64,000 nucleotides of DNA. Origin: Streptomyces sp. CB01881 (GTDB lineage: Bacteria > Actinomycetota > Actinomycetes > Streptomycetales > Streptomycetaceae). Below, one piece after another: positions 16,042 through 24,898 of this stretch. The position numbers were made by a program, and so were the translations under genes. Location: contig NZ_CP026498.1 of the NCBI RefSeq assembly GCF_002953255.1, positions 9,745,605 to 9,809,604 of the forward strand, given 5' to 3'. The notes under the pieces are model-generated. The model was not told where the DNA came from. It was given only the letters and a program-made list of their open reading frames with translations, and did no database searches. Position 1 is the first letter of the stretch. Each line of letters starts with the position of its first letter.

Positions 16042-16896
16042 ATGGAATTCCTCACCTCGTACGACGGAACCACGCTCGCCTTCCGCACGCTCGGCGACGG
16101 CCCGCCGCTGCTCTGCCTCCCCGGCGGCCCCGGCCGCGCAGCCGAGTACCTCGGCGACCTCGGCGGACTGTCCGCCCACCGCACCCTGATCCTGCCCGAC
16201 ACGCGCGGCACCGGTGGCTCGGCGATGCCCGCCGACCTCGCCACCTGCCGAGTCGACCGCCTGGTCGCCGACGTCGAGGCGCTGCGCCACCACCTCGGCC
16301 TGGAGCGCGTGGACCTGCTCGGCCACTCCGCCGGCGGCAGCCTGGCCATGCTCTACGCCGCCGCCCACCCCGACCGGCTCACCAGCCTGACCCTGGTCAC
16401 CCCGTCATTCGCCGCCGCCGGACTGCCCTCCGACACCGGCGTGGAGGAGGTGATCACCGCCCGCGCGGCCGAGCCCTGGCACGCGGAGGCCGTGGCGGCG
16501 CACCGGCACATGAAGACTGCGAACACCTTCGCCGAGGCCGCGCCGTACCGATTCGCCTTCGAGCCGCTGATGTACGGCCGCTGGGACCACGCCGCCCGCG
16601 CCCACGCCGCCGCCGACCCCGCCCAGCGTGCGCTCCCCGTCAGTGAGCACTACTACAAGGACTACACGCCCGACACCGAGGAACTCCGGCGCCGCCTGGG
16701 CGCTCTGCCCTGCCCGGTGCTGCTCCTCGCGGGCGAGGTGGACCTGTGGCCCACCGCCAAGTCCGCCGCCGATGCCGCGTCGCTCTTCCCCGAGGTGACG
16801 CTCGCCGTCCAGCCGGGTGCCGGCCACTACCCGTGGCTGGACGACCCACAGGCGTTCACGGCGACGGTAGAGGGCTTCGTCTCCAGGGTCAGCTGA
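16042..16896 (+). CDS. Alpha/beta hydrolase, prolyl-aminopeptidase-like, 284 aa
   Basis: Serine hydrolase with GGPGRAAEYLGDLGGLSAHR (the GGPG motif of proline iminopeptidase relatives), LPDTRGTGGS, the nucleophile elbow LLGHSAGGSLAMLYAA and the late GAGHYPWLDDP holding the catalytic His. No signal sequence is seen, so it is cytosolic. It is transcribed away from the ArsR-type regulator, which likely controls it. Substrate unknown; peptidase or epoxide-hydrolase-like activity are both possible. Confidence 0.85.
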   Translation: MEFLTSYDGTTLAFRTLGDGPPLLCLPGGPGRAAEYLGDLGGLSAHRTLILPDTRGTGGSAMPADLATCRVDRLVADVEALRHHLGLERVDLLGHSAGGSLAMLYAAAHPDRLTSLTLVTPSFAAAGLPSDTGVEEVITARAAEPWHAEAVAAHRHMKTANTFAEAAPYRFAFEPLMYGRWDHAARAHAAADPAQRALPVSEHYYKDYTPDTEELRRRLGALPCPVLLLAGEVDLWPTAKSAADAASLFPEVTLAVQPGAGHYPWLDDPQAFTATVEGFVSRVS

Positions 16897-17075
16897 CAGC
16901 CCGCTCCGAGCAGCGTGCTGCTCCCCTGTCCGAGCGCCGCGGGATCGAGAAGACCGCCAAGTCCAGGCCTGGAGTCCAGACCTGCCGAACACGGCCTGCC
17001 CCTTCACGGCTGGAGCCTGGCCACGGTGGCCACCTTCCTGGCCGCCGCTCTCCGTCTCACCCTCTCGGGGGAAGC

Positions 17076-17510
17076 TCAGTCGAGACAGAACTCGTTGCCC
17101 TCGATGTCCTGCATCATCAGGCACGACTCGTTCTGCTCATCGGCAAGCATCAGTCGCACGCGTACCGCGCCGAGCGCGACCAGTCGTTCGCATTCGGCCT
17201 CAAGCGCGGCCAGGCGCTCTTCACCCACGAGTCCGGTGCCGACCCGTACGTCAAGGTGCAGCCGATTCTTGACGACCTTGCCCTCGGGAACGCGCTGGAA
17301 GAGCAGTCGCGGGCCCACGCCCGAGGGATCACTGCATGCGAAGTATTGAATCCGATCCTCAGGTGGCAGCGAGCGGTCGTAGTCGTCCCATGTGGCAAAC
17401 CCCTCTGGTGGTGGCGGTACGACGTACCCCAACACCTCGCACCAGAAACGAGCGACGCGCTGAGGCTCTGCGCAGTCGAAGGTGACCTGGAACTTCTTGA
17501 TCGCTGACAT
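17076..17510 (-). CDS. VOC-family (glyoxalase-like) protein, 144 aa
   Basis: Single vicinal-oxygen-chelate domain of the Glyoxalase_6 kind: KKFQVTFDCAEPQRVARFWC, then GPRLLFQRVPEGKVVKNRLH and LDVRVGTG, ending MMQDIEGNEFCLD. Members include bleomycin-resistance-like binding proteins and uncharacterised enzymes. It is a single gene with no obvious partner. Confidence 0.85.
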   Translation of the reverse strand: MSAIKKFQVTFDCAEPQRVARFWCEVLGYVVPPPPEGFATWDDYDRSLPPEDRIQYFACSDPSGVGPRLLFQRVPEGKVVKNRLHLDVRVGTGLVGEERLAALEAECERLVALGAVRVRLMLADEQNESCLMMQDIEGNEFCLD

Positions 17511-17705
17511 CGGCCCACCGTAGCAGGAGGTCTTTTCTGCTCAATTCTCTTTAGGGGCACACATGTTGACGGACGGAACGTCCTTGCGGACCGCTGCTGT
17601 GCCGTGGCGGGCGCAGGGGGTGAAGGGATGTCGGTGACTGCAACGGATGCACTCGGGTCCCGGGCGGGAAGCGGAGAACGCCGTGCACCCTGGCAAGCTG
17701 AGGGC

Positions 17706-18133
17706 ATGGCTTCCTCCGGCAAGCAAGAACTGAGCGCAGCGATCCGGAATGCGCCTCTCCGGCCTGGTCGGATCGCGCGGCGGCCGGGCGAGAGCTCGCG
17801 GCATCGGACAGGATCGACGAAGTCGCGGATGTCATCCACCGTCTGCTCCTGGACGCTCAGGACACGGCGGTCACCCAGGAGACCGCCGAGGCCCTGCTGG
17901 CACGCAAGGACACCGTCGGCCTCCGCTGCGTGCTGCTGGCCAGGAGCCAGGCCGCCGAGACCTGGACCGCAGACGAGATCCAAGCCGCCCTGGACTGCGA
18001 CCCCGACTGGATGACGACCGAGGGCGCGGACCGGCTGATCAGGCAGGTGCACGAGCTGGCGGCAGACGAAGACGCCGACGTCCGCGACGAAGCCCCACGG
18101 ATTCTCGCGAGGTTGCGACCGCGCTCGCGGTGA
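17706..18133 (+). pseudogene. HEAT-repeat-like protein gene with frameshift
   Basis: ATG 17706 opens MASSGKQELSAAIRNAP in one frame. A second frame, which has no start codon and a stop just upstream of the ATG, then gives SPAWSDRAAAGRELAASDRI, VADVIHRLLLDAQDTAVTQE and DTVGLRCVLLARSQAAETWT to the TGA at 18133. Joined near 17745-17765 they make one helical-repeat protein of about 140 aa of a kind seen in Streptomyces. It is either a decayed gene or a sequence indel. Confidence 0.65.
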
Positions 18134-18227
18134 GGATGCCCCGGACGGCGCCAGCACCCCGGTGTCGCCCCGGTCGTCCCGGTCATCCCGGCCGCCCCGG
18201 ACACCCCGGACACCCGGCGAAGACGAA

Positions 18228-18264
18228 CGCGGTGCCCCACCCCTCATGGGGGCGGGGCACCGCG
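18228..18264. terminator. Terminator downstream of lanA
   Basis: Inverted repeat CGCGGTGCCCC with GGGGCACCGCG plus an inner CCCCT/GGGGG pairing, 21 bp past the lanA stop. It can also stop transcripts from the plus-strand gene ending at 18133. Confidence 0.8.
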
Positions 18265-18284
18265 TCAGTTCGTCACTGCACGCG

Positions 18285-18383
18285 TCACATGCAGGCGCGC
18301 GAGGACCAGTGGCTGCACCAGAGCGACTCGACGATGGACTCGGACTCCTCGTGCAGGCCCTGCAGGTCGAGGATGAAAGCCAT
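18285..18383 (-). CDS. lanA: Class III lanthipeptide precursor peptide, 32 aa
   Basis: ATG 18383 with GAGGTG upstream encodes a 32-residue peptide starting MAFILDLQGL. The ILDLQ box is the conserved leader element that class III synthetases recognise (compare the FDLQ of the SapB precursor). The C-terminal part has Ser16, Ser20, Cys23, Ser24, Ser27, Ser28 and Cys31. Ser24-x2-Ser27-x3-Cys31 matches the labionin pattern SxxSxxxC; Ser16-x3-Ser20-x2-Cys23 is a less usual first ring candidate. The core contains two Trp and a His (WCSHW), and the leader is short. It lies 60 bp after lanKC on the same strand. Confidence 0.9.
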   Translation of the reverse strand: MAFILDLQGLHEESESIVESLWCSHWSSRACM

Positions 18384-18408
18384 GACACACCTCATTTCTC
18401 TGTTGGGA

Positions 18409-18429
18409 CCGTTTCCCTGCTGGGAACGG
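18409..18429 (-). promoter_or_regulatory. Hairpin between lanKC and lanA
   Basis: CCGTTTCCC and GGGAACGG flank a 4-base loop, with one bulged base, in the 60-bp gap between the synthetase stop and the precursor start. It could act as a partial terminator or mRNA processing site that sets enzyme and precursor levels. Confidence 0.5.
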
Positions 18430-18443
18430 CGGTGGTGCTGTGT

Positions 18444-21056
18444 TCACCGCGACGACGGAGTGCCGCGGTGGTCCAGGAGGGGAAGGGCGCTGACGCCCTT
18501 CCGGGTCGACGCCGCGTGGAGCGCCAGGAGGACACCGGCCGCGCCGGTGGCCAGGTCGGTGGAGAGCCGGTAGAGCTGCTGCCCGGGCACGGCCACGCGG
18601 TCCTGATGGCGGACCAGGTGCCAGGAGAGCCGGTCGACCTGGTGGTCCAGGTGCGGGGAGTCGCCGGTGGCGAGGGCGCAGATCAGGCCGGCTCGGCCCT
18701 CGAAGAGGCCGGGCATCAGGAAGAACTCGGCCGCGCAGGCCCGGTCCAGCTGCTCGGCCGCCTCCGCGAACCGGGGGTCGGGGCGGTGCCGGAGCAGGGC
18801 GCGCACAGCGATCACCGCGCCCGCCGACCCCGATCCGAGGTAGGCCGTGGACTGGTTGTCCTGGGTGAGGAGCAGCCCCTTCTCGTCCAACCGGGTACTG
18901 GCCAGATCGCGGGCCAGGGCTCCTTCGGCGAGGTCCAGCCAGCGCTCCTGCCCGGTGTGCTCGTACAGGCGGACCAGGAAGAGCGCCACCCCCGAGCCGC
19001 CGTGCAGCAGTCCGACCCGGCCCTTGCCCAGGGGCGGGCCGCCGGGCGCGGCGAACTCCTCGCCGATGGCGAGCGCCTCCTCTGCCAGTCCCGGATCGGC
19101 GTGGCGGTCGGCGAAGTGCAGCAGGTTGAGGCCGATGCCGGCCAGGCCTCCGGCCAGGTCCGCTCCGAAGACGCCGAGCTGCCGCCGGTGCCCGGTGAGC
19201 TTGCGGGCCCGGGCGAGGACGTCCATGGCCTCCGCCTCGCAGCCGACCTGGTCGAGGGCGAGGGCCGCGCCGTGCAGACCGTCGTAGAGGCCGGGGCGGA
19301 CCACCTTCGGATCGCGGGCGGCCCGCAGCAGCCAGTCGACGTGCTCCTTGGGGACGGGGTAGCCGACGGTCGCGAGGGCGTGGATCACCCCCGAGGCACC
19401 GTGGGCGAGGTCGATGCCGGCCCGGTTGAACTGTTCCGGGTCGCCCGGGTACAGGCGGTCGGTGCGCGCCGGGGTCGCGGCGGCCAGGATGCCCTCCGCC
19501 AGCTCGTCCATGACGCGACGCCGGTCCGCCGGGGTGGTCGGGACGGGTAGCGGGCGGCCGGGGCTGGTGCCCGCGCTGCTACCGGTACCACCTCCGACGC
19601 CGGTCCGCTCGGCCGCCCCGGGCGGAAGGGTGCCACCGGTGGCGGCGGACAGGTCGCGGACCAGCTCGGCGGCCCAGCCGGCGGGCAGGCCGAAGCGGTC
19701 GGCGGCGGCCTCGGCGAGCTGGGCGGCCTTGCCGGAGTCCAGCTCGATCAGGAAGGTGAGCGGGAGGAAGAGGAAGAGCCGCATGCAGGCGAGTGCGTAG
19801 TCGTCGATCGACTTGCCGGTGCGAGCAGCCGGGGAGATGAAACCCGGTGCGCCGAACCCGGGCGGGGTTCCGCCGTCGAGGTCGAAGGCCAGCTCGAAGT
19901 CGACCAGGGCCAGCCGCCCGTCCGGCCGGACCATCACGTTGCCCGGATGGAGGTCGCCGAAGGCGACGCCGTGCCCGTGCAGGGTGCGCAGCATCGCGGT
20001 CAGCTGCCCGGCGAAGTCCAGTGCGGTCGCGGCGTACTCGGCGAGCGCGGCCTCGGTCGGCTCGGCCCGCAGCAGCGGGTGACGGCCGGTGAAGAGGTAG
20101 CGTTCGAGCTTCTCCCCGTCGATGAACTCCTCGACCAGGTACTCGTGTTCCCACACCTTCAGGTGGTCGAAGAGCTGCGGGACGAAGTCCAGCCCGGCGA
20201 GCCGGCGCAGCATGTCGGCCTCGCGGTGGAGGCGTTGGACGGCGTCCGCTCCGTGCTGGTCGAGTCCGGCCAGCGGCCGGGCCTCGCGCAGGACGACCGT
20301 CCGGCCGTCGCGGCGGTCCCGGGCCTTGTAGACGCCGCCGCCGTTGGAGAAGTGGAGCGCCCGCTCGATGTCGTAGGGGAAGTCCTCGGGGGCGGCCTGG
20401 CGACCGCGAGCGGCGATCTGTTCGGCCAGGAAGTCCGGGATCTCCACCCACTCCGGGACGGAGAACACCGGCCGGCGCAGGTCGGGGACCAGGGTGCCGG
20501 TGGCGTCGCGCAGGGCGGAGACGGTGCGGCCCTGCTCGTCCAGGCAGTACAGCTGACGGAAGGCGCCGTAGCGGAGGTAGAGCAGGCTCTCGCGCCAGCG
20601 CAGGTCGCTGAGGATGTACGGGCCCTGTCGACCGGCCAGCAGCGGGGTCAGCCCGTCGAGAAGGCGGCGCAGCTCGTCCGGGTCGCGCGGATAGAGGGTC
20701 AGCAGTTTTCCGCTGGAGCCGCGCGGCGCGTACTTGGAGTTGGCTTTGAGGACGGTTTCGCGGCCGGCCAGGAATTTCGCACTGATTCGCTCGGTGCGGC
20801 AGAATTCCAGGACGGTCTCGATGATTTCGGGGGCCTCGTCCAGGCTTCCGGAGACGTGGACCTTCCAGCCCTGGTCGGGCAGCGTGGTGCCCTCCGGGTG
20901 CAGGTAGACCCAGACGGTGTCCCGGCTGCGCTCCCACCCTTCCGGCACCGGCCGGGTGGCGGGCGGGTACAGGTCGGCCGCGTCGTCGCCCGAGCCGGGC
21001 TGGTCGTAGAAGACCGGGTCCGTCTCGCAGAACTGCCCATAGTCCGCTGGCCGCAT
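18444..21056 (-). CDS. lanKC: Class III lanthionine synthetase (LanKC), 870 aa
   Basis: Three domains in class III order. An N-terminal lyase-like part (1-200) opens DYGQFCETDPVFYDQP, a typical start for this family, so ATG 21056 is preferred over 21119. A Ser/Thr kinase-like domain (about 220-500) has GGGVYKARD near 236, VAFGDLHPGNV near 366 and LVDFELA near 385. A LanC-like cyclase (about 530-860) has GLLHGGSGVALFL and LGSGSAGAVIAV but no Cys/Cys/His zinc ligands, which separates class III from class IV. The strand normally holding the ATP lysine reads VVLREARP, so Arg replaces Lys or another Lys serves. The lanA gene is directly downstream; no transporter or protease is adjacent. Confidence 0.95.
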   Translation of the reverse strand: MRPADYGQFCETDPVFYDQPGSGDDAADLYPPATRPVPEGWERSRDTVWVYLHPEGTTLPDQGWKVHVSGSLDEAPEIIETVLEFCRTERISAKFLAGRETVLKANSKYAPRGSSGKLLTLYPRDPDELRRLLDGLTPLLAGRQGPYILSDLRWRESLLYLRYGAFRQLYCLDEQGRTVSALRDATGTLVPDLRRPVFSVPEWVEIPDFLAEQIAARGRQAAPEDFPYDIERALHFSNGGGVYKARDRRDGRTVVLREARPLAGLDQHGADAVQRLHREADMLRRLAGLDFVPQLFDHLKVWEHEYLVEEFIDGEKLERYLFTGRHPLLRAEPTEAALAEYAATALDFAGQLTAMLRTLHGHGVAFGDLHPGNVMVRPDGRLALVDFELAFDLDGGTPPGFGAPGFISPAARTGKSIDDYALACMRLFLFLPLTFLIELDSGKAAQLAEAAADRFGLPAGWAAELVRDLSAATGGTLPPGAAERTGVGGGTGSSAGTSPGRPLPVPTTPADRRRVMDELAEGILAAATPARTDRLYPGDPEQFNRAGIDLAHGASGVIHALATVGYPVPKEHVDWLLRAARDPKVVRPGLYDGLHGAALALDQVGCEAEAMDVLARARKLTGHRRQLGVFGADLAGGLAGIGLNLLHFADRHADPGLAEEALAIGEEFAAPGGPPLGKGRVGLLHGGSGVALFLVRLYEHTGQERWLDLAEGALARDLASTRLDEKGLLLTQDNQSTAYLGSGSAGAVIAVRALLRHRPDPRFAEAAEQLDRACAAEFFLMPGLFEGRAGLICALATGDSPHLDHQVDRLSWHLVRHQDRVAVPGQQLYRLSTDLATGAAGVLLALHAASTRKGVSALPLLDHRGTPSSR

Positions 21057-21838
21057 TCCGGGGATCCCCCTCACACATTTCTCGGCGGCCCGTGCGGGTT
21101 TTGCCAGGCCGTTTGTCATCGCGTCGGGCGGTCCGGCCCGGCGATGGCACAGGTATATCCGGTATCCGGAGAGCGGCTCAAGGCTTGCGGGAGCAATAAC
21201 GGCGTGTTAAGCGGAGGTGCTGGTCGCGAATTCTGCCCGAATTGCCAGTGTTTCACGTTGGCCGAAAGCCGGTGAACCGCCCGCCTTCGTCCGTACGTGG
21301 CCGCCGGCCACCGGCGTTGGGATCCACCCTGGTCGGCGGCCGCGCCCGCCCCTGTCGTGGTGCGGCGACAAGAGTTCCGGCCACGGCCCCACCGGCGGAC
21401 GACGATGGTTTCAAGCCAACCGGCCGACAATCCATCGGCAGGACCCGGCCACGGAACACGCGGGCAGCGGCGGGTGCCCGATCAGGCAGACGGCGATCCG
21501 ATACCCCCCGCCGTGATCACCTTGGCCCCCCCGGAGTGGAAATCCGGCCCGGACAACACCCCACCCCTGCTGCCGCAGCGGCCCGGTCCTCGGCAGGCAC
21601 GGCTCTCGGCAGGTCCGGTGCTCGGCAGGCACGGTGCTCGGCAGGCACGTTCTCGGCAGGCTCTGCTCCGGTGCGACGTGAAGCAGGGCCGTGGGACGGC
21701 GCTTCGGGGCGGCGCGATGGGGCGGTACTGCGGGGCGGTACCGGCGGGCTGCGGCAGGGTCAGAGCCGCTGGTCCAGGCGATGGTTCACTCCCGTACGGA
21801 CGGGGTCGCCGGGTTCGCGCTCACCGGGGACCGGCGTT
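21057..21838. other. Long intergenic region upstream of lanKC
   Basis: About 780 bp without a credible gene. It holds the promoter of lanKC near its lower end and a 16-bp tandem repeat block at 21588-21667. No lanA paralogue or small RiPP frame was seen. Confidence 0.55.
21588..21667. repeat. Five-copy 16-bp tandem repeat
   Basis: CTCGGCAGG recurs at 21589, 21605, 21621, 21637 and 21652, a spacing of 16, 16, 16 and 15 bp. The full unit is close to CTCGGCAGGCACGGTG. Confidence 0.85.
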
Positions 21839-22510
21839 TCACCGGCCGCCTGCCGGCATCGGAGCGAGCTCGCCGGGACGAACGGTCAGGTCGCCGGATA
21901 TGACCGGGGCGAACGGTGCCGGGGCCATGCAGGTGCCGACCTTGCCCTCCACCGGCCGGCCGGGATCGGTGTCGTCGACGTTCACCACGCCCCACGAGAA
22001 GCCGACCCGGTCGGGGTGACGGGGCGAGCCGCCGTCGAGGACGCTGAAGCCGCGACGCTGGCCGACGGTGTCGGCGACCTCGGGGTCGGCCCGGGTGATG
22101 ACGGCGGTGAACGACGCCGTCCGGTCCCCCGTCACCAGGCAGTCCACGGCCGCCTCCGAGGTGACGGCGTGGTCCGCCCCGGCGACGTGGTGGGAGATCC
22201 GGACAGTGCCGCGCGCGTCGGTCGGCAGACCCTTCGGCAGCCCGGGCAACGGCCGGGTGAACGGTGCGGCCTCCACGTCGAAGGTGAAGCGAATGTCGTC
22301 GTCGGGCGAGTAGACGAAGGAGATCCGCGCCGAACCGCTCACCTTCGCCTGCGCTGCCGCCATCGCGCCGCCCGCTCCCAAGCCGTCGGGCGCCACCCCG
22401 GCAGCGGCGGGGGACGATCCCGCGCCGATGCCTGCGGCGACCAGCAGGACGGCGGCGGCGGCGAGCGCCCCGGAGACCTTCGAGCGGGTGGCGGTGAAGA
22501 AGGCGGACAT
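21839..22510 (-). CDS. Secreted hypothetical protein, 223 aa
   Basis: Signal peptide in residues 1-42 (VSGALAAAAVLLVAAGIGAG, cleavage near AAA-GVAP). The mature protein is beta-rich, with ARISFVYSPDDDIRFTFDVE, then RISHHVAGADHAVTSEAAVD and WGVVNVDDTDPGRP, two Cys (DCLV and GTCM), and ends TVRPGELAPMPAGGR. Family not recognised; similar secreted proteins occur singly in Streptomyces. A GGAG site precedes ATG 22510. Confidence 0.75.
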   Translation of the reverse strand: MSAFFTATRSKVSGALAAAAVLLVAAGIGAGSSPAAAGVAPDGLGAGGAMAAAQAKVSGSARISFVYSPDDDIRFTFDVEAAPFTRPLPGLPKGLPTDARGTVRISHHVAGADHAVTSEAAVDCLVTGDRTASFTAVITRADPEVADTVGQRRGFSVLDGGSPRHPDRVGFSWGVVNVDDTDPGRPVEGKVGTCMAPAPFAPVISGDLTVRPGELAPMPAGGR

Positions 22511-22638
22511 GGTGAACTCCTCTGTCTGCTGGGCCCGTCGGCCGTTGGCCGGGGCTTTCGTCCTGGTGACGTGTCCAGCTTCTCGCTCGCCCGCAGGCCT
22601 GCCCAAGTGCCGATCGGCAGGTTCTGGAGGCTCGCAGA

Positions 22639-22678
22639 CGGCCCGTCACCCCTGCCGTTCGGCAGGGGTGACGGGCCG
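22639..22678 (-). terminator. Strong hairpin terminator
   Basis: A perfect 18-bp stem, CGGCCCGTCACCCCTGCC with its complement, and a GTTC loop. It separates the secreted-protein gene from the minus-strand genes ending at 22836. Confidence 0.85.
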
Positions 22679-22801
22679 CTGAGGAGCTGTCCGCGCAGAC
22701 CGTCCACCGTCGACCCGCCGGTCTCTCCGGGCTGTTCGCGAAGAACTCCAGGCCGCGCGAGCTGCCGACCGGCAGCTGATCAGCCGGCTCGACACCAGTC
22801 A

Positions 22802-22837
22802 CTGACTCCCGGAGAGGGGCCTGGCGGGACGGGAGTC
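22802..22837 (-). terminator. Hairpin at the end of the frameshifted gene
   Basis: TGACTCCCG pairs with CGGGAGTCA and overlaps the stop codon at 22836. Confidence 0.5.
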
Positions 22838-23326
22838 ACTGTTCCGCCACGCCCTCGTCGGCGGGCCGGAGCGCCGGCCCGTCACTCACGACTGTGCCAT
22901 CAGGACGCCGCCCGAAGGCGGCCGCAAGAACGACAGGCAGGTCCTCCTCGGGGACAGCGGCGCGCGCCTCCGCGAGGACATCGGGAAAGCCGGCGTCGTG
23001 AATGACACCGAAGTACTCCTGCCGCAACCGGTGTACGACCTCCACGAGCTCGGCCGCAGCTGCATCCAGGCTCGGGACATTCGGATCTCTTCCTCGACCT
23101 GGTCCATGAACCAGCGCATGACCGCATACGGGATGTCCAGGTGTCGCCCACGGGGATCGAAACACACCGTGGGCTCGCGCGCCGGGTCCTCGTCGGGGAC
23201 GACGGCGGTCACGACGGCCCGTTGCTCCCGCACGAGGTCCAGTTCCAGGTACCAGGCGTCGTCGGGCACGGAGTACAGCGCGGTGATCGCGTAGTCGCCG
23301 CTCGGGTGCGCCGGCATCGCCCTCAC
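22836..23326 (-). pseudogene. Hypothetical gene with frame break, paralogue of IS passenger
   Basis: GTG 23326 overlaps the upstream stop. Frame one gives YAITALYSVPDDAWYLELDL, VVPDEDPAREPTVCFDPRGR and HLDIPYAVMRWFMDQVEEEI, closely matching the 113-aa protein at 30786-31127. Around 23060-23090 coding quality moves to another frame: AAAAELVEVVHRLRQEYFGV, then VLAEARAAVPEEDLPVVLAA to a stop at 22836. Together they would make about 160 aa. It could also be two genes, but the second frame has no good start. Function unknown. Confidence 0.6.
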
Positions 23327-23865
23327 GCCTTCCCCTCGGTCTTCGGCGCTGTGGTGCGGACCTCAGCGTCCGGCGTCAGCCGCAGACCGGCCAAGGAGAG
23401 GAAGTCGGCGAGCTCGATCCGGCCGCCATTGGTTCCGTCGTCCCAGCTGGTCCAGAGCCTCGACTCCCCGCCGTCCCAGGTGTCGGTGTCCTCACTCGGG
23501 TGCAGCTCGACCGTCCCCTCACCGTGCCGGTACCGCAGATACAGGTACTGGCCTCCGGTCGTCCAGGCGTCCCACTGCGAGGGGCAGCCCCCGCAGGTCT
23601 GCACCACTCGGGCGATGATCACGTCCTCGTGCAGGTGGGCCTCGACAGCGCCCAGATGCTGGTCGTGCGCGATGAGGAGGTCGTCGTCGAGTCCGAGCAG
23701 GCGGACGCTCCCGGCGGGGAACTGGAGCGTGAGGCCGGCAGTGAAATCGGCACGGCCGTCGCTGTAGCCGATCTCCCGAACCGAACGCACCCGCTGCCCG
23801 ACGAATCGGGTCACCGGAACATCCGGCGAATCGTCGACCACGGACACCCTGCCGTGCTCCTCCAT
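23323..23865 (-). CDS. Hypothetical protein, 180 aa
   Basis: Unrecognised. It starts MEEHGRVSVVDDSPDVPVTR. A central TCGGCPSQWDAWTTGGQYLY has a CxxC pair and several Trp. It ends with a DFLSLAGLRLTPDAEVRTTA tail. ATG 23865 has GGAGGG nearby and is chosen over a GTG at 23982 that lacks one. The stop overlaps the next gene's GTG, so it is coupled to the frame-broken gene downstream. Soluble; possibly an immunity- or sensor-type protein, but nothing shows this. Confidence 0.65.
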   Translation of the reverse strand: MEEHGRVSVVDDSPDVPVTRFVGQRVRSVREIGYSDGRADFTAGLTLQFPAGSVRLLGLDDDLLIAHDQHLGAVEAHLHEDVIIARVVQTCGGCPSQWDAWTTGGQYLYLRYRHGEGTVELHPSEDTDTWDGGESRLWTSWDDGTNGGRIELADFLSLAGLRLTPDAEVRTTAPKTEGKA

Positions 23866-23997
23866 CGAATACCCTCCGTGCGGCTCATCGAGAAACACGG
23901 GCCGTCCGCCCGGCCTCACGACCCCGCCGAGCAGCTCCGCACACCGCCCGTACAGCAGAACCCGTTGCCCGCTGTCGAGCACCGTGACGGCGTCGGC

Positions 23998-24898
23998 GTG
24001 TACTACCGCCGCTTTTCGGACTCGACGCCGATCACTTCGGACGGATCCGTGCGGAGCACGCGTTCCAGTCCCTGACGGAGTCCACCAAGCCCGGAACCGC
24101 CCATCGCAGCGGAATCTATCTGACGCCCGTCACGCGAAACGGTGACGAACTGCACTTCCGCCTGCTGCGGTGCTCCACGAACCTCTCGGGGCCGACCGAG
24201 AGCTTCGCCCGACCGACACGCGCATCGTCGAGGCCCTGAACCGCGAGGCCGCCGCCGTCTTCCGGTACCAGGCACCGCTGAATCACGTCCTCGCCCAGAT
24301 CTACCACAGCACCCTTGCCACGGCCGAGCGCAAGCAGTCCAAGGCCAAGATCTCGGCCCATGCCGACAAGATCAAGGACATGCCCGCCAACGGCATCATG
24401 GCCTTCTGCACCTTCTACGACCGGCTCGACAAGCTGCAGCCCGTGGGCGAAGACGCCTTCGACTACGGCGTGAAGGGCGCCAGCGGGCTGACCAAACTCC
24501 ACTTTCGCCTCAAGGACCGGACCGAGGAACCCGGCGGGGTCGCGCTCCCCCCGCAGTTCACCGTGACGCTCTACCCCGGCTCCGTTTTCTTCATGCCACT
24601 GTCCACCAACCGCCTGTGCACGCACGAGATCCGGCCCTCGACGTTGGACGCCGAGTTGCTCCCGACCCGCCTGGGATACGTGGTGCGCTGCTCGAACACC
24701 GAAGCCGTTCACAAAGACGGCCACACGTTCCTCGAACTTGCCGAAGACCTGGTGAAGCTGGGGCCACCCACACCGGCCGGCATGGACGAGCTGCGCAGGC
24801 TGTACGCCGAGGAGAACAGGACCTCGTCCTTCGTTGATTACGGTGACGAATTTCGCTTCAGCATGAACACGGGAGACTACATTGCCCCCCGAGTCTAG
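23998..24898 (+). pseudogene. AlkB-like 2OG-Fe(II) oxygenase-type gene, two frame breaks
   Basis: Three frames are needed. GVYYRR (about 23990-24012) is followed by FGLDADHFGRIRAEHAFQSL and LHFRLLRCSTNLSGPTESF. A minus-one shift at 24204-24207 then restores RPTDTRIVEALNREAAAVFR and the rest to TAG 24898. The C-terminal half has LSTNRLCTHEIRP followed by PTRLGYVVRCS, reminiscent of the HxR...R pattern of AlkB-type dioxygenases. The next gene is a clear paralogue. The N-terminus upstream of 23998 is missing or replaced. Confidence 0.6.

Noticed and set aside
18265..18447. 60-aa minus frame over the lanA region
   Set aside because: It is another frame of the same DNA; the 32-aa frame with the ILDLQ leader is clearly the real gene.
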